DNA of 64,000 nucleotides from the NCBI GenBank assembly GCA_035325995.1, contig DAOKYU010000002.1, positions 124,001 to 188,000 on the forward strand. Reading direction: 5' to 3'. Positions 42,452-51,660 of this stretch are shown here, in pieces. The notes under the pieces are model-generated. The model made no database searches. It had not been told where the DNA came from and worked only from the letters and a program-made list of their open reading frames with translations. How positions within the stretch are numbered: position 1 is the stretch's first letter; each line of letters starts with the position of its first letter. Source of the DNA: Thermodesulfobacteriota bacterium. GTDB taxonomy: Bacteria; Desulfobacterota_D; UBA1144; Nemesobacterales; UBA2774. The position numbers were made by a program, and so were the translations under genes.

Positions 42452-42601
42452 TTTTAAACGCAGATACAATCGTTACGAAACGGGCGTCCGGAGGCCGTTT
42501 CGGGAAGTTAATTATTTAGTGTCCACCGGTCCGTCCGGGGCGGATCGTTTAGAATCGACACCAATTGCAGGAAATTTGTAAATCTCGCCGCAAGCTCGGT
42601 G

Positions 42602-43789
42602 TCAATCTTCTCCGGGCGCGAACCTGTACACGCTCCCGTCGATGAGGCAGACGTAGGCCTCTCCATCCTCGTCCGTCCCGAAAGTTGTCACGGAGGAGGG
42701 GCCGAAACGGGTTACCTCTTCGTTATCCGTCACAGCGGCCCCGTTCCATTCGAGCGCCCATACCCTGCCCGAGACATAATCGCCGTAGACGAACTTCCCG
42801 AAGAGCCCGGGCAAGTCTCCGCCCCTGTAGAAAAGCCCCGCGATGATCGCGCGCCCGGTTTCGGGCCCGTATTCGAATATCGGTAGCTCTTTGCCCCCGG
42901 TATCGCATCCAGTGGGAGGGTTGTGGCAGAGAGAGCCCTCCATGACGTCCCATCCGTAATCCCCGCCGGGCTCGACGAGGTCGATTTCCTCCCTCGACGA
43001 ATCGCCGACGTCGCCCGCGAAAAGCGCCTCCGTAAGTGGGTCGAACGCGAATCTCCACGGGTTCCGGAAGCCATAGGCGTAGATCTCTTCTCTCCAGCCC
43101 TGCGTGTTGCCGGCAAAGGGGTTATCGTCCGGTATGCCGTAATCGAGGCCTTCGTCGGGGTTATCGACGTCGATTCTCAGTATGGAGCCGAGTAAGTTCG
43201 TGCGGTCGCGGCTCGTCGAGCCGGCCCCGCCGCCGTCGCCTGTTGCGATGTAAAGGTATCCGTCCGGGCCGAACGCAAGCTGGCCGGCCTTGTGGTTGGT
43301 CGCCTGCGGCTGGGGTATCTCCAGGATGACGACCTCGCTCCCCGGGTCGGCGTCGTCGGGGTCGCCGCTTACGCTGAAGCGTGAAACTACGCTCCTTCGC
43401 GGCCCGTCGGCGACATAATATACGTAGAAGTGTCCGTTGTTCCCGTAGCCGGGATGAAACGCTATCCCAAGAAGGCCGCTTTCGCCCGAATGAAAGACCT
43501 TGTCCCGTAAGTCAAGGAATGTCCCGCTTCCGCCGCCGGGCCGGATGACGCGGACCGTTCCCCTCTGCTCGACGACGAAAATCCGCCCCGTGCCGTCGCC
43601 CGCGTTCTCGAAATCGACGGGCAAGTCGAGCGGGACGTCCTCGAACACCCTTACGAGGCTTATCTCCGCGTTTCCGTCCCCACCCCCGCCGCCATCGTTG
43701 TCATCGCCGTCACCGCCGCTCTCTCCGCAGGAGGCGGCGATGAAAAGAAGCATCGCGAATAACAGGAATAAACCTTTCCGCGTTTCCAT
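42602..43789 (-). CDS. PQQ-dependent sugar (aldose/sorbosone) dehydrogenase-like lipoprotein
   Basis: The 395-residue product has a lipobox (LLFIAASCGESGG) and then an acidic Gly/Asp-rich linker (GGDGDDNDGGGGGDG). The six-bladed beta-propeller of the soluble glucose/L-sorbosone dehydrogenase family follows, with motifs FVVEQRGTVRVI, SGLLGIAFHPGYGNNGHFYVYYV, QLAFGPDGYLYIATGDGGGAG, YGFRNPWRFAFDP and AGDVGDSSREEIDLV. It would oxidise an aldose in the periplasm with PQQ or bind a sugar; no PQQ synthesis genes are adjacent. The gene runs leftward behind ffh's promoter region. Confidence 0.9.
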   Translation of the reverse strand: METRKGLFLLFAMLLFIAASCGESGGDGDDNDGGGGGDGNAEISLVRVFEDVPLDLPVDFENAGDGTGRIFVVEQRGTVRVIRPGGGSGTFLDLRDKVFHSGESGLLGIAFHPGYGNNGHFYVYYVADGPRRSVVSRFSVSGDPDDADPGSEVVILEIPQPQATNHKAGQLAFGPDGYLYIATGDGGGAGSTSRDRTNLLGSILRIDVDNPDEGLDYGIPDDNPFAGNTQGWREEIYAYGFRNPWRFAFDPLTEALFAGDVGDSSREEIDLVEPGGDYGWDVMEGSLCHNPPTGCDTGGKELPIFEYGPETGRAIIAGLFYRGGDLPGLFGKFVYGDYVSGRVWALEWNGAAVTDNEEVTRFGPSSVTTFGTDEDGEAYVCLIDGSVYRFAPGED

Positions 43790-43823
43790 AATCCGCCCCC
43801 GTTACCCCTCTCTGCGTATAATC

Positions 43824-44543
43824 CTAGCTCAGCGTCTCGCCCGGCTTGATGTCTATTATCTCGAGGCCGGAGATGTCCTTCGTGAGCTCCCTTAATTTAT
43901 CCGGCGTGCCCGTGAGAGACGGGAACGTCCCGTAATGCATCGGAACGACCTTTTTGACGTTGAGGAACCTGCAAGCATACGACGCTTCGAGCGGCGACAT
44001 CGTGTACAGGTCTCCAATCGGGAGGAATGCAACCTCCGGCTTGTATATCTCGGATATGAGCTTCATGTCGCTGAATACAGCCGTATCGCCCGCGTGGTAA
44101 ACCCTGAACCCGTTCTCGAACTCGATTATATAACCCACCGGCTCGCCGCCGTACGATATAGTGCCGTCCTCTTCGAGAATGCCGCAGCTATGGTCGGCGT
44201 GCACCATCGTGAACTTTATCCCGTCCATGTCCTGGGTGCCGCCCTTGTTCATTGCGAACGTGTTCGTAAGGCCCCTGTTCTCGAGCCAGACGCACGTCTC
44301 GAAGATGCCGACCACCCTGGGGTTGTGCTTTTGACCGAGCGGGACGGCGTCGCCTATATGATCGAAATGCGCGTGAGTCAAGACCATTATGTCGAGCTCG
44401 TCGACGTTCTTCAGGCTCTCCGGGCATGCCGGGTTGTTATGCACCCAGGGGTCGATGATTATCGTCTTGCCCCCCGGGCTCTTTATCCTGAACGTCGAAT
44501 GGCCGAGATATGTGAATTCCGTATCTTTATTGAGATTCGTCAT
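43824..44543 (-). CDS. UPF0173 metal-dependent hydrolase (metallo-beta-lactamase fold)
   Basis: The 239-residue protein has the UPF0173/YtkL layout: TYLGHSTFRIKSPGGKTIIIDPW at the start, MVLTHAHFDHIGDAVPLG (HxHxDH metal motif), HADHSCGIL, YHAGDTAVFSDM and PMHYGTFPSLTG. Such enzymes hydrolyse unknown substrates and bind two metals. The start lies about 85 bases from the divergent archease gene, which may share a control region. Confidence 0.93.
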   Translation of the reverse strand: MTNLNKDTEFTYLGHSTFRIKSPGGKTIIIDPWVHNNPACPESLKNVDELDIMVLTHAHFDHIGDAVPLGQKHNPRVVGIFETCVWLENRGLTNTFAMNKGGTQDMDGIKFTMVHADHSCGILEEDGTISYGGEPVGYIIEFENGFRVYHAGDTAVFSDMKLISEIYKPEVAFLPIGDLYTMSPLEASYACRFLNVKKVVPMHYGTFPSLTGTPDKLRELTKDISGLEIIDIKPGETLS

Positions 44544-44630
44544 TTTCCCCTCCGTTACCGGACGACTGTTTATTGTTTCTAATATAACCGCTCGGCCTCC
44601 GTCAATGCAACCGGGCGGCGGCCTGCCCGT

Positions 44631-45068
44631 ATGTTAGACTGTCTGGTGGTGAGCTACGAGATTCTGGAGCACACGGCCGACGTCAGGATAAGGGCTTCCG
44701 GGAACGGCCTGGCCGGGCTTTTAAGGGGCGCTGTCCTCGGCATGGCCGGCCTCATAACGGACACGGATAACGTGGAGGCCGGGGAGTCCGCGGCGGTCGA
44801 GGCCTCGGGAGAGACGCCCGAGGAGCTCCTCGTCCACCTGCTCGGCGAGGTCCTCTACATCCATTACACGCGGAAGCTGGTCTTCCGCGACGCTGAGGTC
44901 GAGGTCCCGGACGAAGGGACTCTCAGGGCGATATGCACGCTCACGGGCGAGGTTTACGATCCGGTTAGGCACGAGCTCGGATACGACATAAAGGCCGTGA
45001 CGTATCACGGTTTGAAAATAGAAAGCGCGGGTGATAGATTAACGGCCGAAATCGTTTTAGACGTTTGA
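44631..45068 (+). CDS. Archease (RtcB activator)
   Basis: The 145-residue product has the archease features SYEILEHTADVRIRASG at the N-terminus, TPEELLVHLLGEVLYIHYTRKL in the centre and KAVTYHGLKIE at the C-terminus. Archease speeds guanylylation and turnover of the RNA ligase RtcB. An alternative GTG at 44649 would start MSYEIL as most homologues do; neither start has a good ribosome-binding site. The next gene is rtcB, 37 nt downstream, so the pair is a coherent RNA-repair unit. Confidence 0.92.
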   Translation: MLDCLVVSYEILEHTADVRIRASGNGLAGLLRGAVLGMAGLITDTDNVEAGESAAVEASGETPEELLVHLLGEVLYIHYTRKLVFRDAEVEVPDEGTLRAICTLTGEVYDPVRHELGYDIKAVTYHGLKIESAGDRLTAEIVLDV

Positions 45069-45105
45069 AAAACGGCCATTTCCGGCTACGCCCGCGGAAA
45101 ATCAT

Positions 45106-46539
45106 ATGAGGATCGAAAAGATACACGACAACCTTTGGGAGATTCCCATGACGGGCGGCATGCTCGTTCCGGGCAGGGTGTATGCGAGCGAAAGCCTGCT
45201 CGAAAGGATCAAGGAAGACAAGGCCCTCGACCAGCTCGTAAACGTGGCGCATCTTCCCGGGATAAAAAAATACGCCGTCGCGATGCCGGACATACACTGG
45301 GGCTACGGCTTTCCGATAGGGGGCGTCGCGGCTATGGACGCCGGGGAAGGCGTCATATCCCCGGGCGGCGTCGGGTACGACATAAACTGCGGCGTCAGGT
45401 TGATGTCTACCGGGCTTTCCGAGCACGAGGTAAGACCTTCATTGAAGAAACTCGTAACCACGCTTTTCAGGAATATACCGTCCGGCCCCGGCGAGGGCGG
45501 CAGGATAAAGCTCTCCGAAAAAGATTACAGGGGCATTTTCAGGAAGGGTGCGGCGTGGGCTGTCGAGAACGGGTGGGGCGAGGAGAGGGACCTCGAAACC
45601 ACCGAAGACAAGGGCCATTTCCCCGGTGCGGATCCCGGGGCCGTGAGCAAAAGGGCGTTCGAGAGGGGGAAGGACCAGGCGGGGACCCTGGGCTCCGGAA
45701 ACCATTTCCTCGAAGTGAACGTCGTGGACGAAATATACGATCCCGTCGTGGCCGAGGCTTTCGGGCTCCGGCCGGGGCAGGTATGCGTTCTTATTCATTC
45801 CGGATCGAGGGGGTTCGGGCACCAGATTTGCACGGACTATATAGACACGATGCTCGGCTACATGAGGCGGGAGGGTCTCCATCTCCCCGACAGGCAGCTC
45901 GCGTGCGCCCGCATAGACTCGCCCGAGGGCAGGGGCTATCTCGCCGCCTTCGCCGCCGCCGTCAATTACGCCTGGGTGAACAGGCAGGTGCTGATGCATC
46001 TCGCCAGGGAATCCTTCTGCGAGGCCCTGGGAATAACCCACCGCGAGCTCAGGGGGAGGCTCGTCTACGACGTCAGTCACAACATCGCGAAATTCGAGGA
46101 GCACCGCGTAAACGGCGAAACCGCGAGGGTCTGCGTTCACAGGAAGGGCGCGACGAGGGCCTTCCCCAAGGGGCACAGGCTCATACCCGAGGCGTACAGG
46201 GGCGTCGGACAGCCGGTTTTCATCCCCGGCGACATGGGAAGGGGCTCGTACGTTCTCGTCGGGCTCCAGGGCGCGCTGGACGAGACGTTCGGCACGTGCT
46301 GCCACGGCGCGGGCAGGACGCTCTCCCGGACGAAGGCGCTTCGGGAAGGGAAAGGGAGGGACCTCTTTTCCGAGCTCGAAAATAAAGGAATAATAGTGAT
46401 GGCCTGCGGCAAGAAAACAGTCGCCGAGGAGATGCCCGACGCGTACAAGGACGCGGGCGAGGTCTGCCGCGTGGTGCACGACGCGGGCATAGCCGGGATG
46501 GTCGCACGGCTCCGGCCGATTGGAGTGATAAAAGGATAA
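45106..46539 (+). CDS. rtcB: RNA-splicing ligase RtcB
   Basis: RtcB joins RNA 2',3'-cyclic phosphate or 3'-phosphate ends to 5'-hydroxyl ends with GTP and Mn2+. The 477-residue protein has metal/GMP motifs PDIHWGYGFPIGGV (61-74), GYDINCGVRL (90-99; D92 and C95 metal ligands), GSGNHFLE (196-203) and HSGSRGFGH. The guanylylated His is in CCHGAGR (H400). It is an active-looking full-length enzyme. It follows archease, and serS starts six bases after its stop. Bacterial RtcB is linked to rRNA and tRNA repair under stress. Confidence 0.97.
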   Translation: MRIEKIHDNLWEIPMTGGMLVPGRVYASESLLERIKEDKALDQLVNVAHLPGIKKYAVAMPDIHWGYGFPIGGVAAMDAGEGVISPGGVGYDINCGVRLMSTGLSEHEVRPSLKKLVTTLFRNIPSGPGEGGRIKLSEKDYRGIFRKGAAWAVENGWGEERDLETTEDKGHFPGADPGAVSKRAFERGKDQAGTLGSGNHFLEVNVVDEIYDPVVAEAFGLRPGQVCVLIHSGSRGFGHQICTDYIDTMLGYMRREGLHLPDRQLACARIDSPEGRGYLAAFAAAVNYAWVNRQVLMHLARESFCEALGITHRELRGRLVYDVSHNIAKFEEHRVNGETARVCVHRKGATRAFPKGHRLIPEAYRGVGQPVFIPGDMGRGSYVLVGLQGALDETFGTCCHGAGRTLSRTKALREGKGRDLFSELENKGIIVMACGKKTVAEEMPDAYKDAGEVCRVVHDAGIAGMVARLRPIGVIKG

Positions 46540-46545
46540 ACGCGC

Positions 46546-47826
46546 ATGCTGGATTCAAAATACGTCGAGGATAATCTGGAACAGGTAATTTCAGGGATGA
46601 AGAACAGGGGCGCGGCTTTCGACGCCGGCAGGTTCTCGGAGCTCGCCGCCGAGAGGCGGCGCATCATCAGGGAAGTCGAAGGCCTCGAATTCAAAAGGAA
46701 TACGGGCTCGAAGCAGTTCGGCGAGCTCAAGCGGAAAGGTGAGCACGAAGCAGCCGAAAAGCTCCAGGCGGAGCTCAAGGCCCTTTCGGACAATATAAAG
46801 TCGCTCGACGTGGAGAGGACCCGCGTCGAGGGGGAATTCAGGGATTTTCTCCTCGGGGTGCCCAATATTCCGCACGACAGCGTGCCCGTAGGTAAAGACG
46901 CCTCCGGTAACGTCGAGGTGCGGAAGTGGGGCGAGCCGCGCGCGTTCGGCTTTTTGCCCAAGGACCACGTCGAGATAGGGAAGACGCTCGACATAATAGA
47001 CCTCGACAGGGCCGCCAAGATCACCGGTGCGAGGTTCGCTCTCTACAAGGGTGCGGGCGCGAGGCTCGAAAGGGCGCTCATAAACTTCATGCTCGACCTC
47101 CACACGGGCGAGCACGGCTACAGGGAAGTGCTCCCGCCGTTCATGGCCAACAGCGCGAGCTTTATCGGCACCGGCAACCTGCCCAAGTTCGAAGAGGACC
47201 TCTTCAAGATAAACAACACGGACTACTACCTCGTCCCGACGGCCGAGGTGCCCGTGACGAACATACACCGTGACGAGATACTGGACGGCGGCGACCTCCC
47301 GGTAAAATACGCCGCCTACACACCCTGCTTCAGGAGCGAGGCGGGCTCCTACGGCAAGGACGTCCGCGGAATCATAAGGCAGCACCAGTTCAACAAGGTC
47401 GAGCTGGTTAAATTCGCCGAGCCCGAGAGCTCTTTTGGCGAGCTCGAATCCCTCACCGCCGACGCCGCCCGCGTGCTCGAGCTCCTGGGCCTCCCGTTCA
47501 GGATAATGCTTCTCTGCACCGGGGACATGGGATTCTCCTCGACGAAGACCTACGACATAGAGGTCTGGGTGCCGAGCGAAAATACGTACAGGGAAATCTC
47601 GTCCTGCAGCAACTTCGCGGATTTTCAGGCGAGGAGGGCTTCTATAAGGTACAGGCCCTCCGGCGGGGGCAAGCCGCGCCTCGTCCATACGCTTAACGGC
47701 TCGGGGCTCGCGGTCGGGAGGACGCTCCTCGCAATACTCGAAAACTTCCAGGAAGAGGACGGCTCCGTCGTCATTCCCGAAAAGCTGAGGCCCTACATGG
47801 GCGGGCAGGAAAAAATTACCGCGTAA
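46546..47826 (+). CDS. serS: Seryl-tRNA synthetase
   Basis: The 426-residue class II synthetase charges tRNA-Ser and tRNA-Sec. The N-terminal coiled-coil arm (residues 30-100, LEFKRNTGSKQFGELKRKGEHEAAEKLQAELKAL) binds the long variable arm. Motif 2 is FRSEAGSYGKDVRGIIRQHQFNKVELVKF, and motif 3 is LNGSGLAVGRTLLAILE. It is the third gene of the archease-rtcB-serS set, with a six-base gap to rtcB. Confidence 0.97.
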   Translation: MLDSKYVEDNLEQVISGMKNRGAAFDAGRFSELAAERRRIIREVEGLEFKRNTGSKQFGELKRKGEHEAAEKLQAELKALSDNIKSLDVERTRVEGEFRDFLLGVPNIPHDSVPVGKDASGNVEVRKWGEPRAFGFLPKDHVEIGKTLDIIDLDRAAKITGARFALYKGAGARLERALINFMLDLHTGEHGYREVLPPFMANSASFIGTGNLPKFEEDLFKINNTDYYLVPTAEVPVTNIHRDEILDGGDLPVKYAAYTPCFRSEAGSYGKDVRGIIRQHQFNKVELVKFAEPESSFGELESLTADAARVLELLGLPFRIMLLCTGDMGFSSTKTYDIEVWVPSENTYREISSCSNFADFQARRASIRYRPSGGGKPRLVHTLNGSGLAVGRTLLAILENFQEEDGSVVIPEKLRPYMGGQEKITA

Positions 47827-47896
47827 GCCGGTTTCGGTCTTTCTTTTAAAGGGGAATGCCCTTAAGGCGCGAAGGACTCCGAGGCGCGTTCGGGCC

Positions 47897-49780
47897 TCAG
47901 GCCGGGATCTCTATGAAAAACGTGACGCCCCTTTCCTCGTTCGGCTTCACCTGTATCGTGCCGCCGTGATCCCTTATTATTCCGAACGATACGGAAAGCC
48001 CGAGCCCCGTCCCCTTTCCCTTTGGCTTCGTGGTATAGAAGGGGTCGAATATCTTCTTCAGTACCTTGTCGGGGATGCCGGGCCCGTTGTCCTCGAACGC
48101 GATTTCTATGACGGACGGAGTGCCTGCGCTGCTCACTCCGGGCTTGTCCTTCACCCTCGTCCTCACGGTTATGCGCCGCTCGTCCGGCATCTCCATCATC
48201 GCGTGCTGGGCGTTGATGATGATATTTAAGAACACCTGCTGGAGCTGGTTGGGGTCGCCGACCGTTTCGGGCAGGTCGGGATCGAGGTCGCGTATTATCT
48301 TGACGCCGTTCTTCCTCATTTCGTAATCGGTGAGCCCGAGCGTCTTTTCGAGTATGTCGTTTACCTGTATGACCTCTTTCTGAGGGCTGTGCTTCCGCGC
48401 GAAGGAAAGGAGGTTCTGAATGACCTTCTTCGCCCTCTCGGCCTCGCCGTGAATGGACTTTACCGCGTCCGTGGCCTCCTGGCTCATTCCGGACTCGGAG
48501 AGGAGCATCTCCGAGTAGCCGATCACGACGGCGAGGGGGTTATTGACCTCGTGCGTGACGCCCGATATGAGCTCTCCTATGGCGGCGAGCTTTGCCGACT
48601 GGAGGAGCTGCTCCTGGAGGCTCTTCCTCTCCGTTATGTCGAATATGATGGCGGTCGTAATCGGGCGCCCGTCCACGCGGCACGTGGAAAAGGAAACGTC
48701 CACGGGGAATTCCTCCCTCTGCTTATTAAGGGCGGTGAGCTCCGCCGTCGTGCCCCTGAGGGTGGAGACGCCGCTCCCCTTTCCGAGCTCGAGCCTGAGC
48801 GCGTCCTTCTGCTCCGGCGGGAAGAGGGAGCCGAACTCGGAATTTATCATCTCGTCGGCCGAGTAACCGAATATCTTCTCCGCAGCCGGGTTGAACAGAA
48901 TTATCTTTCCGTCGCCGTCAACGGCTATTATAGCGCTCCTGGCCGTCTCGACGAACGACCTGTAACGTTCCTCGGATTCCTTTAGCGCTTGCTGGAGCCT
49001 CTTTCTGGAGGTGATGTCGTCGATGATGCTTACGATGCCGATCTGCTTCCCCGAGGCGTCTTTTATGACAGACGTCTTCTCGTACGCCTGAAACGCGCTC
49101 CCGTCCTTCCTGAGCGCGAGCCTTTCGCCTTCCCAGCCGACCATAAGGAGCGCCTCGTATATCTTCCCGCTGACTCCGGACGGGTCGTCGATGGGGTAGA
49201 GTATGGAATTCTTCTTCCCCATCAGCTCCTCGGGCGCGTAGCCGAACGTCCTTACGTGGGCCGGGTTCACGTACGTGATATTCAGGTTCATATCCGTAAT
49301 CGTGACTGCCGAGTTAAGGCTGTTTACGGAAGCGGAAAGGAGGGGGCTGTCGCCCGTTATCTTCGCCGTGTCCTGTGCGTCTTTAGGGGCGGTTCCCGTT
49401 CTTGAAAGACCCTGTTTTTCGAGGGCTTTGGACGTAAGTGTATATAAGAATTTCTTGTTGAGCGGCTTTTCGATGGACGCGTAGGCCAGGCTCTCGGCTG
49501 CCTGTGGCACGGCGGCTTTCCCGCCCGGGACGAGGAGTATTATCTCGGTCTCGGGGGATATGGATTTTATGCCGGCAAGCGCTTCCGGGAGCTTCGACGG
49601 GCCGTTACATGCGTCGATTATGGCTACGTTCACGAACCCCTTCTTCAAACGCTCGCCTACAGCGGCGAATGTGGAGACGGGGGCCGTTTCCATTTTAAGC
49701 CTCTCCAGGGCTTCTTCAACCTCTCTCCGTGTGGTGTCGTCCGAATAAATGAGCACGGACGGCGCTTTCCTGCGGTTCAT
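47897..49780 (-). CDS. Hybrid-type sensor histidine kinase with N-terminal receiver-like and two PAS domains
   Basis: The 627-residue cytoplasmic kinase lacks membrane helices. Residues 5-120 form a receiver-like domain (VLIYSDD at the start, D56 in AIIDACN, K105 in IEKPLNK). PAS1 (147-260) and PAS2 (273-388) follow (TYVNPAHVRTFGY; IILFNPAAEKIFGYSADEM). The HisKA motif is GELISGVTHEVNNPLAVV with H410. The HATPase part has NAQHAMM, EDNGPGIPDKVLKKIFDPFYTTK and GTGLGLSVSFGII. It senses an internal, possibly redox or energy, cue. No response regulator gene is adjacent. Confidence 0.9.
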   Translation of the reverse strand: MNRRKAPSVLIYSDDTTRREVEEALERLKMETAPVSTFAAVGERLKKGFVNVAIIDACNGPSKLPEALAGIKSISPETEIILLVPGGKAAVPQAAESLAYASIEKPLNKKFLYTLTSKALEKQGLSRTGTAPKDAQDTAKITGDSPLLSASVNSLNSAVTITDMNLNITYVNPAHVRTFGYAPEELMGKKNSILYPIDDPSGVSGKIYEALLMVGWEGERLALRKDGSAFQAYEKTSVIKDASGKQIGIVSIIDDITSRKRLQQALKESEERYRSFVETARSAIIAVDGDGKIILFNPAAEKIFGYSADEMINSEFGSLFPPEQKDALRLELGKGSGVSTLRGTTAELTALNKQREEFPVDVSFSTCRVDGRPITTAIIFDITERKSLQEQLLQSAKLAAIGELISGVTHEVNNPLAVVIGYSEMLLSESGMSQEATDAVKSIHGEAERAKKVIQNLLSFARKHSPQKEVIQVNDILEKTLGLTDYEMRKNGVKIIRDLDPDLPETVGDPNQLQQVFLNIIINAQHAMMEMPDERRITVRTRVKDKPGVSSAGTPSVIEIAFEDNGPGIPDKVLKKIFDPFYTTKPKGKGTGLGLSVSFGIIRDHGGTIQVKPNEERGVTFFIEIPA

Positions 49781-49961
49781 CTATAGAAGGCCTTTGCTTC
49801 TCTTATTTGCCGGATGCTTCCAACCCTTACGTCCTGATATTTTACACGCTTCCGGAGGGAATTTTATCACTTTTATGAGATTTCGGTCTCGTCGCCTGCT
49901 CGGTACATATAGCGGCTTTTTTATACTTCGAATGACGGGCGCCGGTCCTGTTTTCCAGGGG

Positions 49962-50207
49962 TTACAATCCGTCCATCGGGCGCTTGTACTTTTCGAGCCT
50001 GTTCGACAGATAGAGGAATATCGGTGAGAGTATGCAGCAGCCTATGAATACGTAAAGGAACATAAAACCGGCCTCCTCTTCGACCGCGCCCGTCTCCATG
50101 ACGAGCGACCTGAAAAGTATCACCAGAGCCGCAAATATCGTAACCGCCGCAATCGAGACCGTTACCATGAACAGGTAAGAAAAAAAGTTCGATAATGAGT
50201 CTCTCAT
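49962..50207 (-). CDS. Small membrane protein, unknown function
   Basis: The 81-residue product has two hydrophobic helices (FSYLFMVTVSIAAVTIFAALVILF and AGFMFLYVFIGCCILSPIFLYL) and a short basic tail. The ATG at 50207 has GGAGGG eight bases upstream; a longer reading from 50228 starts within that site and was rejected. It trails frr by 130 nt, so it may be at the end of the rpsB-frr operon or independent. No family is recognised. Confidence 0.65.
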   Translation of the reverse strand: MRDSLSNFFSYLFMVTVSIAAVTIFAALVILFRSLVMETGAVEEEAGFMFLYVFIGCCILSPIFLYLSNRLEKYKRPMDGL

Positions 50208-50336
50208 TCCCCTGACCCTCCGTTGCATTCAGGCCTAATTATATGGCTATTCGTGCCGGCTCACAACGGATTCCGCTGCGGGGCGGAAGTAGGGGGCGGG
50301 TGCGGTGGAGGATTAACCCGGCCCGGGCGGGCAACG

Positions 50337-50909
50337 TCAGATTTCGAGAATTTCCTTTTCCTTCCTCTCGAACCTTTCGTTTATACGGAGTATGTACTTG
50401 TCCGTAAGCTCCTGTATTCTATGGAGGAATTTCTTGGCTTCGTCTTCGGGGACGTGCTGGTCCTTTTCGACGTCCTTTACCTTGCCGTTCGTATCCTTTC
50501 TTATCTGCCGTATGGACACACGGTAGTCCTCGGCGAGCTTTCCGACCTGCTTGACCATGTCTTTCCTTCGCTCTTCGGTCAGCACGGGGAGAGTGAGCCT
50601 TATGACCTTCCCATCGTTTGTCGGGTTTATGCCCAGGTCGGATTTCATGATAGCCTTTTCGATCGCGGATATCGCGCTCGTATCCCAGGGCTGGATCAGC
50701 ACGGTCCTCGCCTCGGGTGTGGATATGGTGGCGAGCTGGTTTACCGGCGTCTGGGTCCCGTAATAATCGACGGTTATATGCTCGACCAGGGAGGTCGAGG
50801 CCCTTCCGGTCCGCATCTTGGAAAGCTCGGAGTCAAAGGCGTGAACCGACTTCGACATCTTCTCTTCCGCTTCGTCCAGTATATGCTTCAAGCCGCTTTC
50901 GTCACTCAT
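50337..50909 (-). CDS. frr: Ribosome recycling factor
   Basis: RRF splits post-termination ribosomes with EF-G. The 190-residue product has the typical helical arms: FDSELSKMRTGRASTSLVEHITVDYYGTQTPVNQLATISTPEARTVLIQPWD and IRQIRKDTNGKVKDVEK. It overlaps pyrH by eight bases. Confidence 0.97.
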   Translation of the reverse strand: MSDESGLKHILDEAEEKMSKSVHAFDSELSKMRTGRASTSLVEHITVDYYGTQTPVNQLATISTPEARTVLIQPWDTSAISAIEKAIMKSDLGINPTNDGKVIRLTLPVLTEERRKDMVKQVGKLAEDYRVSIRQIRKDTNGKVKDVEKDQHVPEDEAKKFLHRIQELTDKYILRINERFERKEKEILEI

Positions 50910-51648
50910 CTTTATCGCTCCTTACCTTTGTTCCTATCTCTTTGCCCATGATTACTTTCTTGATGTTGCCTCTTTCGAAGAGATTGAAAACAATTATCGG
51001 GATGTTCCCCTGCATGCAGAGGGAAATCGCCGTCGCATCCATGATCTTGAGCTCTTTTTGAAGGACTTCCATGTACGTGAGCTCCTTGAACCTGACGGCG
51101 TCCTCGTGCTTCATCGGGTCCTTGTTGTATACCCCGTCGACCTTTGTCGCCTTTAGTATAAGGTCGGCCCCGATTTCGAGCGCCCTCAGGGTAGCCGCGG
51201 TGTCCGTCGTGAAGAACGGGTTTCCCGTGCCGGCCGCGAAAATGACGACCCTTCCTTTTTCGAGATGCCGTATCGCCCTCCGCCTGATGTAAGGCTCGGC
51301 TACCTGTTTTATCTCGAGAGCTGTCTGCACCCTCGTCAATATGCCGTTCTTTTCGAGCGAGTCCTGGAGCGCGAGCGCGTTGATCACGGTCGCGAGCATC
51401 CCCATGTAATCGCCGGTCGACCTGTCGATGCCGGTCTCCGCTCCCTTTACGCCCCTGAATATATTGCCTCCGCCGATGACAACGGCTATCTCGGCTCCCA
51501 GCCCCGAGACCTCGGCGAGCTCTTCGGATATTGCTTCGAGGGCCTTCGAGCTGATGCCGTATCCGTCGGCGCCCTGGAGCGCCTCTCCGCTGAGCTTAAG
51601 GAGTATCTTCCTGTATTTTAAATTCGGTTTGGTTGTTTCGGAGCTCAT
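50902..51648 (-). CDS. pyrH: UMP kinase
   Basis: PyrH converts UMP to UDP and is regulated by GTP and UTP. The 248-residue product has KILLKLSGEALQG, VVIGGGNIFRG, GTGNPFFTTDTAATLRA, DLILKATKVDGVYNKDP and LCMQGNIPIIVFN. It sits between tsf and frr, in the conserved rpsB-tsf-pyrH-frr order, with a 13 nt gap to tsf. Confidence 0.98.
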   Translation of the reverse strand: MSSETTKPNLKYRKILLKLSGEALQGADGYGISSKALEAISEELAEVSGLGAEIAVVIGGGNIFRGVKGAETGIDRSTGDYMGMLATVINALALQDSLEKNGILTRVQTALEIKQVAEPYIRRRAIRHLEKGRVVIFAAGTGNPFFTTDTAATLRALEIGADLILKATKVDGVYNKDPMKHEDAVRFKELTYMEVLQKELKIMDATAISLCMQGNIPIIVFNLFERGNIKKVIMGKEIGTKVRSDKDE

Positions 51649-51660
51649 TGTCCTCCCGGG

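Noticed and set aside
42476..42502. Inverted repeat CGAAACGG/CCGTTTCG after the PQQ-dehydrogenase gene as a terminator
   Set aside because: Only eight base pairs with a twelve-base or longer loop and no U-tract on either strand.
45135..46385. A 416-residue frame within rtcB
   Set aside because: It is an out-of-frame reading of rtcB with Arg/Gly-rich low complexity.
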